A stretch of 64,000 bases of DNA from NCBI GenBank assembly GCA_963788325.1, contig CAWBGJ010000014.1, positions 310,001-374,000 on the forward strand. The letters are read 5' to 3'. Within the stretch, counting starts at the first letter, position 1. Each line of letters opens with the position of its first letter. The translations under genes and the position numbers were made by a program. The DNA is from Prado023 sp963788325. Its GTDB lineage: Bacteria; Actinomycetota; Actinomycetes; S36-B12; CAIYMF01. Under the pieces are notes generated by a model that was given only the letters and a program-made list of their open reading frames with translations, had not been told where the DNA came from and made no database searches. Positions 9,068 to 19,849 of the stretch are shown here, piece by piece.

Positions 9068-9107
9068 CCTCCACACCTCGATCAACGAAGCGTCGCTGGT
9101 GTGGAGG
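9068..9107. terminator. 10-bp inverted repeat in a convergent gap
   Basis: CCTCCACACC at 9068-9077 and GGTGTGGAGG at 9098-9107 form a perfect stem with a 20-base loop. It sits between the ends of the dgt-like gene and ppdK, where either transcript could use it. No T-tract follows on either strand. The stem sequence recurs in other gaps of this window. Confidence 0.5.
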
Positions 9108-9137
9108 AACCGGCTCCCTCGCCACGCGACTCGGGGA

Positions 9138-11834
<2,697 letters not shown>

Positions 11835-11993
11835 GTGAGTTCAAACCCTCCTGGGCCGTGTGAGTGGGAACGTGGGCAGGTCTGTGCGAACGCAGGCCAG
11901 CCTACCCCCGGTGGCGCGGGTCCCTCAGGTCAACGCCGCGGCACCGGGCGATCGGACCGGCGATCGCGCGCGGCGCTGCCCTAGCCTGCACGC

Positions 11994-13697
11994 ATGACCC
12001 AGTGGTGGCGTGACGCTGTGATTTACCAGATCTATCCCCGGTCGTTCGCCGACGGCGACGGTGATGGCACCGGCGACCTGGCCGGGATCACCGCCCGCAT
12101 GAGCTATCTGGCCGACCTGGGCATCGACGCGCTCTGGTTGAGCCCGGTGTTCGCCAGCCCGCAGGTCGACCACGGCTACGACATCAGCGACTACCGCGAC
12201 ATCGACCCCCTGTTCGGGTCCCTGGCTGACATGGACGAGCTCATCGCGACCGCCCACGACTACGGCATTCGCATCACCCTGGACTTCGTGCCGAACCACA
12301 CCTCGGACCAGCACGCGTGGTTCAAGGCCGCCCTGGCGGCCGGTCGGGACACCCCCGAGCGGGAGCGCTACCTGTTCCGCGATGGTCGCGGGCCCGGCGG
12401 AGACGAGCCCCCGAACAACTGGAAGTCCGTGTTCGGCGGGCCGTCCTGGACCCGGGTTACCGAGCCCGACGGCTCGCCGGGTCAGTGGTTCTACCACCTG
12501 TTCGCCGCCGAGCAACCCGACCTGAACTGGCGCAACCCCGAGGTGGTCGGGGAGTTCGTCGACGTCCTGCGGTTCTGGCTTGACCGCGGCGCCGACGGGT
12601 TCCGCATCGACGTCTCCGACGCGCTGATCAAGGACGAGACGTTCGCCGACACGGCCCAGGGCGAGCCGATCATCCCCAAGGACGAGGCCAGCCCCGTGCA
12701 TGACGTGTACCGGGAGTTCCGGCGCGTGATGGACGAGTACCCCGGCGATCGGATGGCGGTGATCGAGACCGGCGCTGACGATGACGTCGTTGCGCTGTTC
12801 ATCCGCCCTGACGAGATGCACCTGGCGTTCAACTTCAAGTTCGTGCACGCCGGCTTCGACGGCCCCGGCCTGCGCCGGGCGATCGACGACTCGCTGGCCG
12901 CCAACGCCGGCGTCGGGGCACCGACCACGTGGGTCACCGACAACCACGACACCCCGCGCTCGGTGTCCCGGCTGGGGCAGAACGCGGTGCTCGCCGGTGC
13001 CTACGTTCCGGGCACGATGGCCTCGGGGATCTACCAGGAGGTGGACCTAGAGCTGGGCACGCGCAAGGCCCGCGCCCTGGCGCTGGTGCTGCTCGCCCTG
13101 CCCGGGGCGGCCTACATCTACAACGGCCAGGAACTCGGCCTGCCCAATGTCGATGACATCCCCGACGATCGCCTGCAGGATCCGATCTCGGCGCGCAGCG
13201 GTCACACCGTGCGCGGCCGGGACTGTGCCCGGGTACCGATGCCGTGGACGACCGGGGCAAACCTCGGGTTCACCAAGTCACGTGCGACCCCGTGGCTGCC
13301 CATCCCGCGGGAGTGGGCCGCCCTGTCGGTGGCCTCCCAGCGGGCCAGCGGAGACTCGATGCTCAGCCTCTACCGCAGCGCGTTGGCGCTGCGCCGCACG
13401 AACTCGGCGCTGGGCCGGGGCACGATGCGCTGGGCGTCCGGGGTGGAGCAGGCCGACGACGTGCTCGCCTTCGACATGGTGGGCACCGACGACACCGTCC
13501 GCGTCGTGTTGAACCTGTCCGGGGCGGCGATCGACCTGCCTGCTGGGAACCTGCTGCTGGCCAGCGAGCCGGTGGTCGCCGGGCAGCTTCCGGCGATCTC
13601 CGCGGCCTGGGTCCGGCGGCCCGCTCCGCAGGGGCTCACCGGCCGGCTCGAGGCCCTGGTGAGCGAGGTGCGGGGCCTGATCGACCCGCGGCGCTGA
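11994..13697 (+). CDS. GH13 alpha-glucosidase (oligo-1,6-glucosidase type)
   Basis: 567-residue cytoplasmic glycoside hydrolase with no signal peptide. GH13 motifs occur in order: LSPVFASPQVDHGYDISDYRDI near the N-terminus, LDFVPNHTS (region I), GFRIDVSDAL with the nucleophile Asp, AVIETGADDD with the likely acid Glu, and WVTDNHDTPR (region IV) with the transition-state Asp. The size and the HGYD-x-SDY motif fit alpha-1,4- or 1,6-glucosidases acting on short malto- or isomalto-oligosaccharides; trehalose or sucrose use cannot be excluded. The start ATG at 11994 precedes WWRDAVIYQIYPRSF directly, as usual. A degraded second GH13 gene lies convergently downstream. Confidence 0.92.
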   Translation: MTQWWRDAVIYQIYPRSFADGDGDGTGDLAGITARMSYLADLGIDALWLSPVFASPQVDHGYDISDYRDIDPLFGSLADMDELIATAHDYGIRITLDFVPNHTSDQHAWFKAALAAGRDTPERERYLFRDGRGPGGDEPPNNWKSVFGGPSWTRVTEPDGSPGQWFYHLFAAEQPDLNWRNPEVVGEFVDVLRFWLDRGADGFRIDVSDALIKDETFADTAQGEPIIPKDEASPVHDVYREFRRVMDEYPGDRMAVIETGADDDVVALFIRPDEMHLAFNFKFVHAGFDGPGLRRAIDDSLAANAGVGAPTTWVTDNHDTPRSVSRLGQNAVLAGAYVPGTMASGIYQEVDLELGTRKARALALVLLALPGAAYIYNGQELGLPNVDDIPDDRLQDPISARSGHTVRGRDCARVPMPWTTGANLGFTKSRATPWLPIPREWAALSVASQRASGDSMLSLYRSALALRRTNSALGRGTMRWASGVEQADDVLAFDMVGTDDTVRVVLNLSGAAIDLPAGNLLLASEPVVAGQLPAISAAWVRRPAPQGLTGRLEALVSEVRGLIDPRR

Positions 13698-13761
13698 GGT
13701 CCCGGACCACGCCGTTGACCGACGCCGCTGACCCAAGCCGCTGACCCGGCTCGAGCCGGAA

Positions 13762-13841
13762 ATTGGCTGATCCGGACAACGTCGGTCCGCCGGCGGACGC
13801 CTATGTCCGCATCAGTCCATTCGCTGTCCGGATCAGCCAAT
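13762..13841. terminator. Perfect 17-bp inverted repeat with a palindromic centre
   Basis: 13762-13778 and 13825-13841 are exact reverse complements (arm ATTGGCTGATCCGGACA). The 46-base interior contains its own 14-base palindrome, GTCCGCCGGCGGAC, so the RNA can form a three-part structure. It lies between convergent genes, ending the alpha-glucosidase transcript and possibly the remnant opposite. No U-tract is seen, so the terminator role rests on position and symmetry. Confidence 0.55.
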
Positions 13842-13854
13842 CGGGCGCCAGGCC

Positions 13855-14733
13855 TCAGGCCTGCTCGACCTCGACGTGGAGGAACACGTCCAAGAGCATG
13901 CTGCGCCACAGATCCGCGCAGAACGGGACGTGGAACTCCAGCACGACCGCCGGACCCGGCATGCGCAGCCGCCCCTGGTCGACGTCGAGCAGCTCGCTGC
14001 AGATCAGGTCACGGTAGCGCCCATCGGGCAGTTGCACGAGCGCGCTGCCGTCGTGACCGCCCACGTCGAACACCCCGTAGAGCCCGACTGGTTCCTCGCG
14101 ACCGGCCCCCACGGGGCGAGCGACTCTCCGGCCGGGCTCGCCCAAGCCGCCTGGACGAACGGCTCGTCGTCGAGAACCCAGAAGTCACCGCCGCGCAGGG
14201 CGGAGTGCTTCTTCAGCGTGGCCAGCGTGTGCAGGAAGCTGCTGAGGCCGCCCAGAGGGCCAGTGCGTCGATGAGGTACCGGGTGAGGCCTGGGTCGGGG
14301 TGCTTGAGGTCGATGATGTCGGTCCACGCAGGCACCGTGGTGACCGGGCGTCCGGCCTCGTCGCGGTGGAAGAACTCCGGATGCTCGGTGATCAGGACGC
14401 TGTCCGGGGACGTGTGGTTGAACACCACGTCGATCATCACCTTGAGGCCGGCCCGGTGCGCGGCTGCGACGAGCTCGTCGAAGTCCTCCTCGGTGCCGAG
14501 ATCGGGACTGACGCAGCGGTAGTCGCGGATCGAGTACGGGCTGCCCAGGCTGCCCGGCGGCTGACCTCTCCGATCGGGTGGATCGGCATCAGGTAGAGCA
14601 CGTCGACACCGAGGCCGGCGATCCGGTCCACGTCAGCGGTGACCTCGCGCAGCTGGCCCGACGGCCCGTGGTTGCGGGGGAAGACCTGGTAGATGACCAG
14701 CGAGCGCATCGCCAGGGCGGTGTCGTGTGCCAT
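13855..14733 (-). pseudogene. GH13 alpha-amylase family remnant, frameshifted and internally deleted
   Basis: Three frames together read as one GH13 protein. The start is SLVIYQVFPRNHGPSGQL and VLYLMPIHPIGEVSRR (14733 to about 14560). After a 1-base loss another frame gives SLGSPYSIRDYRCVSPDLG and MIDVVFNHTSPDSVLITEHP, ending DALALW near 14250. The sequence then jumps to a C-terminal part (FLHTLATLKKHSALRGGDF) and shifts frame again to VGLYGVFDVGGHDGS and the final stop at 13855. The stretch that should hold the nucleophile Asp, acid Glu and transition-state Asp is absent; only about 880 bp remain of roughly 1.5 kb expected. A deletion of this size cannot be a sequencing slip, so I call it a true pseudogene. 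Confidence 0.85.
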
Positions 14734-14749
14734 GCAACGATCCTGCCCG

Positions 14750-15892
14750 TCAGCCGCCGCTCACGCCGAGTTCGGCTGCGGACAGGTCGGCGCCGTCGGC
14801 CAGCTCGCAGGAGTCCAGCCAGCCCTCGGGCAGTGCCACGCGGCGCTGGCCGGAGGTGCGCCCACGCGGCCCCGCGGCGATCTCGCTGGGGTAGGGCTGG
14901 TCGGGGTCGATCCCGGACAGCAGCACGTCGAGCTCGGCCAACGTGGCCACGGTGCCCAGGGCCGCCCGGATCGGCTGGTGCACGCGGAATCCCTTGAGGT
15001 ACCAGGCCATGTGCTTGCGGATGTCGCGGGCGCCCTTCTGCTCACTGCCGTGCATCGCCACCAGCAGCTCGGCATGCCGACGCAGCACCACCAGGACCTC
15101 GCCGCTGCTCGGCTCCGGCGGTGCGGGGCGCCCGGCGAACGCGGCCGCGAGCTGGCCGAAGAGCCACGGTCGGCCCAGGCACCCCCGGCCCACGACCACC
15201 CCCGCGCAGCCGGTCTCCTGGACCATCCGTAGCGCGTCGTCGGCGGCCCAGATGTCACCGTTGCCCAGGACCGGGACGCCCAGCTGGCGGAGCTCGTCCA
15301 CGAGTCCGGCAATCGCAGCCCAGTCCGCCTGCCCGCCGTACATCTGCGCGGCGGTCCGCCCATGCAGCGCCACCCAGGCGGCCCCCTCCTGCGCGGCAGC
15401 CCGACCGGCCTCGAGATAGGTCAGGTGCTCGTCGTCGATGCCCGTGCGCATCTTGACAGTCACCGGCACGCGGCCGTCGGCGGCCGCCACCGCCCCCGCC
15501 ACCACCGCGCGGAACAGGTCACGCTTCCACGGCAGCGCGGAGCCGCCGCCCTTGCGGGTCACCTTCGGGACCGGGCAGCCGAAGTTGAGGTCCACGTGGT
15601 CGGCGAGGTCCTCGATGACCACCATCCGCACCGCCGCCGAGATCACAGCAGGGTCGACCCCGTACAGCTGCAGCGACCGCGGCGACTCGTCGGCGTCGAA
15701 GCGGATCAGGTTCATGGTCTCTTCGGTGCGCTCCAGCAGGGCGCGCGAGGTGATCATCTCCGAGACGTAGATGCCCGCCCCAGACTCCCGACACAGCCGC
15801 CGAAACGCCCGATTCGTGATGCCAGCCATCGGCGCGAGCACGACCGGTGGATCCACCGGACGGCCACCGATCGGAGGCAGGGGGACGGGCAT
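14750..15892 (-). CDS. dus: tRNA-dihydrouridine synthase
   Basis: FMN-dependent enzyme reducing uridine to dihydrouridine in tRNA. TIM-barrel motifs of the DusB type are visible: VVLAPMAGITNRAFRRLCRE near the N-terminus, LNFGCPVPKVTRKGGGSAL with the catalytic Cys, VTVKMRTGID, VALHGRTAAQMYGG, and the FMN-phosphate loop VPVLGNGDIWAADDA / GVVVGRGCLGRPW. 380 residues from the ATG at 15892 (MPVPLPPIGGRPVDPPVV). An ATG 51 bases upstream adds residues outside the family. It is downstream of glyS on the same strand, separated by 182 bp that contain a strong dyad, so it is probably transcribed separately. Confidence 0.94.
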   Translation of the reverse strand: MPVPLPPIGGRPVDPPVVLAPMAGITNRAFRRLCRESGAGIYVSEMITSRALLERTEETMNLIRFDADESPRSLQLYGVDPAVISAAVRMVVIEDLADHVDLNFGCPVPKVTRKGGGSALPWKRDLFRAVVAGAVAAADGRVPVTVKMRTGIDDEHLTYLEAGRAAAQEGAAWVALHGRTAAQMYGGQADWAAIAGLVDELRQLGVPVLGNGDIWAADDALRMVQETGCAGVVVGRGCLGRPWLFGQLAAAFAGRPAPPEPSSGEVLVVLRRHAELLVAMHGSEQKGARDIRKHMAWYLKGFRVHQPIRAALGTVATLAELDVLLSGIDPDQPYPSEIAAGPRGRTSGQRRVALPEGWLDSCELADGADLSAAELGVSGG

Positions 15893-16004
15893 GTGGCAAT
15901 TGTCCCCCAGCGCGCCCGATGCCGGCTCCGGCGCGAGGATCACACCCTCGTCAGGTACACGCCCTTGCGAGGATCACGCCGTCGGCAGGTCCACGACGTC
16001 ACCC

Positions 16005-16042
16005 CGGCAGGTTGTTGCTCTTCCTAGGGCAACAACCTGCCG
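16005..16042 (-). terminator. Perfect 14-bp inverted repeat after glyS
   Basis: CGGCAGGTTGTTGC (16005-16018) and its exact complement at 16029-16042 flank a 10-base loop. It lies 33 bases past the glyS stop on the minus strand. No T-run follows. A partial copy of the arm (CGGCAGGT) occurs 23 bases away at 15982, and a GCGAGGATCAC motif is repeated at 15938 and 15967, so the gap is built from short repeats. Confidence 0.55.
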
Positions 16043-16074
16043 ACTTCGGCCTACGGACCAGGGAGGTCCTGAGA

Positions 16075-17469
16075 TCAGTACGCCGGCAGGCGCTCGGTCA
16101 ACCACGCGCGCAGGCCGTCGAGCGGGATGCGCTCCTGGGTCATCGAGTCACGTTCGCGCACGGTCACCGCGCGGTCCTCGAGGGTGTCGAAGTCGACGGT
16201 CACGCAGAACGGCGTGCCGATCTCGTCCTGGCGGCGGTAGCGCCGGCCGATCGCGCCGGCGTCGTCGAAGTCGACGTTCCACGTGCGGCGCAGCTCCGCG
16301 GCCAGGTCGCGAGCGACCGGCGAGAGGTCTGCGTTGCGCGACAGCGGTAGGACGGCGACCTTCAACGGCGCCAGGCGCGGGTCCAGCCGCAGCACGGTGC
16401 GCTTGTCGACGCCACCCTTGGCGTTGGGTGCCTCGTCCTCGTCGTAGGCGTCGAGCAGGAACGCCAGGACGCAGCGCGTCAGCCCGGCTGCGGGCTCGAT
16501 CACGAACGGCACCCAGCGCTCACCGGACTCCTGGTCGAAGTAGCTGAGGTCCACTCCCGATTCTTGCGAATGCGTGCGCAGGTCGAAGTCCGTGCGGTTG
16601 GCGATGCCCTCGAGCTCGGCGAACTCCGAGCCGGCGAACGTGAACCGGTACTCGATGTCCACGGTGCGCTTCGAGTAGTGCGACAGCTTCTCGGCTGGGT
16701 GCTCGAACATGCGCAGGTTCTCCTCCTTGAGCCCCAAGTCGAGGTACCAGTCCCAGCGCGCCTTCAGCCAGTACTCGTGCCATTCCTCGTCGGTGCCCGG
16801 CTTGACGAAGAACTCCATCTCCATCTGCTCGAACTCACGGGTGCGGAAGATGAAGTTGCCCGGGGTGATCTCGTTGCGGAAGCTCTTGCCGGTCTGGCCG
16901 ATGCCGAACGGCGGCTTCTTGCGCGACGTGTTGGCCACGTTGAGGTAGTTCACGAAGATGCCCTGGGCGGTCTCGGGGCGCAGGTAGTGCACGGCACCGG
17001 CGTCCTCGACCGGGCCGACCGTCGTCCGCAGCATCCCGTTGAAGTCGCGCGGCTCGGTGAACTGCCCGCGGGTCCCGCATGCCGTGCACACGATCTCCTC
17101 GAGGCCGGTCGCCGGGCGGGAGTGCTTCTCCTCGAACTGCTCGAGGAGGGTGTCGGCGCGCCAGCGCTTGTGGCACTGCTTGCACTCGGTGAGCGGGTCG
17201 ACGAAGGCGTTGACGTGCCCGGAGGCCTCCCAGACCTGCGGGGCCAGGATCACCGAGGAGTCCAGGCCCACGACATCGTCACGACCGCGCACGACTGCCT
17301 GCCACCACGCCCGGCGGATGTTCTCCTTGAGCTCCACGCCCAGGGGGCCGTAGTCCCACGCCGAGCGGGTGCCGCCGTAGATCTCCGAACTCGGGTAGAC
17401 GAAACCGCGGCGCTTGCTCAGGTTGACGACGGCCTCGACGCGGGCATCGGGCTTGGTGGGCTTGGCCAT
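16075..17469 (-). CDS. glyS: Glycyl-tRNA synthetase
   Basis: Class II aminoacyl-tRNA synthetase of the single-chain alpha2 type, charging tRNA-Gly. 464 residues. The N-terminal RGFVYPSSEIYGGTRSAWDYGPLG is the family hallmark. It is followed by ECKQCHKRWRADTLLE and IVCTACGTRGQFTEPRDFN, two CxxC pairs forming the inserted zinc module. The class II core holds LRPETAQGIFVNY and GKSFRNEITPGNFIFRTREFEQME (motif 2), with the C-terminal EPAAGLTRCVLAFL (motif 3) and the anticodon-binding domain near APLKVAVLPLS. The ATG at 17469 begins MAKPTKPDARVEAVV; open frame upstream lacks similarity. It is divergent from a small membrane-protein gene. Confidence 0.97.
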   Translation of the reverse strand: MAKPTKPDARVEAVVNLSKRRGFVYPSSEIYGGTRSAWDYGPLGVELKENIRRAWWQAVVRGRDDVVGLDSSVILAPQVWEASGHVNAFVDPLTECKQCHKRWRADTLLEQFEEKHSRPATGLEEIVCTACGTRGQFTEPRDFNGMLRTTVGPVEDAGAVHYLRPETAQGIFVNYLNVANTSRKKPPFGIGQTGKSFRNEITPGNFIFRTREFEQMEMEFFVKPGTDEEWHEYWLKARWDWYLDLGLKEENLRMFEHPAEKLSHYSKRTVDIEYRFTFAGSEFAELEGIANRTDFDLRTHSQESGVDLSYFDQESGERWVPFVIEPAAGLTRCVLAFLLDAYDEDEAPNAKGGVDKRTVLRLDPRLAPLKVAVLPLSRNADLSPVARDLAAELRRTWNVDFDDAGAIGRRYRRQDEIGTPFCVTVDFDTLEDRAVTVRERDSMTQERIPLDGLRAWLTERLPAY

Positions 17470-17580
17470 GGAGCTCTCCAGGGTGTGGTCACGGCTGCGA
17501 TCCGGCAGGGCCGGCCGCGCCGGCGCTCTGGCGCCAACCCTACCTGTCCCCACCGGCGGCGATCGGCGAGAATCAGTCCC

Positions 17581-17979
17581 ATGGCCAAGAAGCGGATCCA
17601 TCGTGAACCCGGCACCCGACCGATCGAGGCCGCCACGCCGGCCCCGCGATCGACACCCAAGGGCACGGGGAAGGGCCCGGCTCCGGGTGCCTCAACGAGC
17701 CTGCGTGGACGCTTCGAGGCGCGGAGTCAGACCGTGCTGCTGCGCATGCAGCGACTGCCCGGCTTCGTGGTACCAGTGCTTCTGGCGATCCTGCTCTTCT
17801 TCGGCCTGACCATCAGCGCCCCGTGGGCAGGTTCACTGCTGCTGATCATCGCGGTCTTCCTGACGTGGCTCACCGCGGTGTCGTGGCCGGCGATCTCGCC
17901 GGGCAGCCGACTGCTGCGAGTGGCCATCGATGTGTTTCTCCTGGCACTGGGCGTGCTGAAGCTGCTCGGGCGGTTCTGA
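17581..17979 (+). CDS. Small two-helix membrane protein (DUF6703-like)
   Basis: 132 residues. A basic, Pro/Gly-rich cytoplasmic leader (MAKKRIHREPGTRP ... FEARSQTVLLRMQRLP) precedes two or three hydrophobic segments: FVVPVLLAILLFFGLTIS, SLLLIIAVFLTWLTAVSW and a weaker LLRVAIDVFLLALGVLKLL. This matches small actinobacterial proteins near uppS and glyS. No enzymatic motif is present. The ATG at 17581 leaves 111 bp to the divergent glyS start. It is convergent with uppS with only 15 bp between stops, and its position beside undecaprenyl diphosphate synthesis may be incidental. Confidence 0.75.
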   Translation: MAKKRIHREPGTRPIEAATPAPRSTPKGTGKGPAPGASTSLRGRFEARSQTVLLRMQRLPGFVVPVLLAILLFFGLTISAPWAGSLLLIIAVFLTWLTAVSWPAISPGSRLLRVAIDVFLLALGVLKLLGRF

Positions 17980-17994
17980 CCCCGCGCAGGCTGT

Positions 17995-18828
17995 CTACGC
18001 AGTGGGCTCGTTGGGCACCGCGCCCCCGTAACGGCGGTCGCGGGCAGCGTAGATCTCGCAGGCGCGCCACAGGTCGCGGCGGTCGAAGTCCGGCCACAGC
18101 GTGTCGAGGAACACCAGCTCGGCGTAGGCCGACTGCCAGAGCAGGAAGTTCGAGGTGCGCTGCTCGCCCGACGAGCGCACGAACAGGTCCACGTCGGGCA
18201 TGTCCGGCTCGTCGAGGTAGCGGGCGAGCACGTCCTCATCGACCTGGTCGGGGCGCAGCACGCCGGCCTGCACGTCAGCGGCCATCGCCGCCGCGGCGTC
18301 GGCGATCTCCGCGCGCCCGCCGTAGTTCACGCACATCGCCAGGGTCATCCCCGTGTTGGCTGCGGTCAGCTCCTCGGCCCGCTCGAGCTCGGCGATCACG
18401 CTGCGCCACAGCCGGGGCCGGCGGCCCGCCCAGCGGATCCGGACGTTCATCTCGTGGAGCTGGTCGCGCCGGCGGGCGATCACGTCCCGGTTGAAGCCCA
18501 TCAGGAAGCGGACCTCCTCGGGTGAGCGCTTCCAGTTCTCGGTGGAGAACGCGTAGGCCGACAGGTAGTCGATGCCCAGCTCGAGGGCGCCGTGCACGCA
18601 GTCCAGCAGCGCGGACTCGCCGGCCTCGTGCCCGGCGGTGCGCGGCAGCCCGCGCTCCTTGGCCCAGCGGCCGTTCCCGTCCATGACCACGGCCACGTGC
18701 CGCGGGACGAACTCGTCGGGAATCGCCGGCGGCAGCGCACCGGAGGGGTGCGGGGTCGGGGCCAGGACCGCCTCGGCCCTGGGGTCGGTTCGTCCGCGGC
18801 GCCACCAGGTTCCGGAGTTCTCGACCAT
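17995..18828 (-). CDS. uppS: Isoprenyl transferase (undecaprenyl diphosphate synthase type)
   Basis: cis-Prenyltransferase making polyprenyl diphosphate, the lipid carrier for peptidoglycan and other wall polymers. Motifs of the family in order: HVAVVMDGNGRWAKERGLPR with the catalytic Asp, HEAGESALLD, LSAYAFSTENWKRSPEEV, and the C-terminal DLFVRSSGEQRTSNFLLWQSAYAEL, which binds diphosphate and Mg2+. 277 residues from the ATG at 18828, which has GGAGG 7 bases upstream (the GGGAGGATTCCTCCC stretch is itself palindromic). Actinobacteria often carry two cis-prenyltransferases of different product length; which this is cannot be told from sequence alone. Confidence 0.95.
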   Translation of the reverse strand: MVENSGTWWRRGRTDPRAEAVLAPTPHPSGALPPAIPDEFVPRHVAVVMDGNGRWAKERGLPRTAGHEAGESALLDCVHGALELGIDYLSAYAFSTENWKRSPEEVRFLMGFNRDVIARRRDQLHEMNVRIRWAGRRPRLWRSVIAELERAEELTAANTGMTLAMCVNYGGRAEIADAAAAMAADVQAGVLRPDQVDEDVLARYLDEPDMPDVDLFVRSSGEQRTSNFLLWQSAYAELVFLDTLWPDFDRRDLWRACEIYAARDRRYGGAVPNEPTA

Positions 18829-18961
18829 GGGAGGAATCCTCCCGCTCGGAGCCCCTGCGTTGCCGGGTGCGACACGGCCGATCACGGGCTGTCCTGGATT
18901 GCTCCGCACGCCGGGCCCGGCGCATCTGGCGCCGCATCGCCCGCAGCGGGATGCTGGGCCC

Positions 18962-19606
18962 ATGGACGACACCGCCGGCACACACACCCCATCGGGTGAT
19001 CCCACGACTTCGCCCCTCGAGGCTGCGAGCAGCCGCCCCAGCAGCGCCGGTCATCCCGTCTGGGCCAACGCACACCGGGTCACCGACTTCCTGCTCGTGG
19101 GTGGCTCGTTGCGCAGCGGGGACGCGGACCCGGGCACCGTCCTCACCGAGCTCAAGGCCCACGGCCTGACCCACATCCTGGACTGCCGGACCGAAACCTC
19201 CGACGAGCGCCTGGTGGCCCAGATCGCCCCGGAGATCACCTACCACCAGGCCGGCACCGAGGACGAGGCAGCGGGCACCGCCGAGGGGTGGTTCGACAGC
19301 GGGGTCAGCTTCGCGCGCGAGGCGCTCAAGGTCCCCGGCACGGTGGTGCTGGCGCACTGCGCGCTGGGGCAGGCGCGGGGGCCCTCCATGGCCTACGCCG
19401 TGCTTCTGGACCAGGGCTACGACCCCGGCGAGGCCCTGCTCTTGATCACCCGGGCCCGGCCGGAGGCCAAGGCGTCCTACGCCGAGCACGCCCTGGACTG
19501 GCACCTGACGAGGACGGGTGCGACCGACGTGCAGCGGGCCGCGGCCGTCGAATCGCTGCGCACGGCGCGCGGCCGCGTCGGTGGATGGCAGCACCGCCGC
19601 CACTGA
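18962..19606 (+). CDS. Dual-specificity/tyrosine phosphatase-like protein
   Basis: 214 residues. The P-loop VVLAHCALGQARGP gives the HC-x5-R signature of cysteine phosphatases at about residues 130-137. Upstream, THILDCRTETSDE resembles the general-acid-loop region, and SMAYAVLLDQGYDPGEALLLITRARP is the usual helix after the P-loop. The residue following the catalytic Arg is Gly rather than Ser/Thr, so turnover may be lowered. The ATG at 18962 is preferred; upstream in-frame sequence overlaps uppS antisense. It is inserted on the plus strand between uppS and recO, which are often close neighbours in related genomes. The substrate is unknown. Confidence 0.75.
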   Translation: MDDTAGTHTPSGDPTTSPLEAASSRPSSAGHPVWANAHRVTDFLLVGGSLRSGDADPGTVLTELKAHGLTHILDCRTETSDERLVAQIAPEITYHQAGTEDEAAGTAEGWFDSGVSFAREALKVPGTVVLAHCALGQARGPSMAYAVLLDQGYDPGEALLLITRARPEAKASYAEHALDWHLTRTGATDVQRAAAVESLRTARGRVGGWQHRRH

Positions 19607-19649
19607 ATCGGCGCCGCGGGTCACCTCGAACGCACCGGTGCACGTGGAG

Positions 19650-19817
19650 CGCCGAGTTGTGGTCGAAAGAGCCACCTCTCCCCTCGCACGGAGCACGATG
19701 CGCGCTCCGCGTGGTTGAAAGACCGCCCCGCCCGGCCCCGGGTTCGACCAGGACTCGGCGTTCCGGGCCGTACCGCCGGCCGGACCGACCTGGTTCGACC
19801 AGAACTCGGCGTTCCGG
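19650..19817. repeat. 26-bp direct repeat plus an inverted related copy
   Basis: 19741-19766 and 19792-19817 are identical at 25 of 26 positions (core TTCGACCAGGACTCGGCG, G/A difference), 51 bases apart. A related copy lies inverted at 19650-19667 (CGCCGAGTTGTGGTCGAA). The set fills the 243-bp gap between the convergent phosphatase and recO genes and can fold as alternative hairpins. No coding sequence is seen in the gap. Confidence 0.8.
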
Positions 19818-19849
19818 CCTCCGGCTCGCAACCCGACCCGAGCCCAGGC

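Noticed and set aside
13698..14750. Insertion sequence or prophage remnant as cause of the GH13 decay
   Set aside because: No transposase sequence, target duplication or terminal repeat flanks the remnant; the nearby palindrome lies at the 3' gap as in other convergent pairs.
17469..17601. Longer GlyS, and similarly extended UppS, LeuS, PlsY, HolA and RNase E
   Set aside because: Upstream open frame is a GC artefact: low complexity, overlapping neighbours or gaps, while family N-termini begin at the internal starts chosen.
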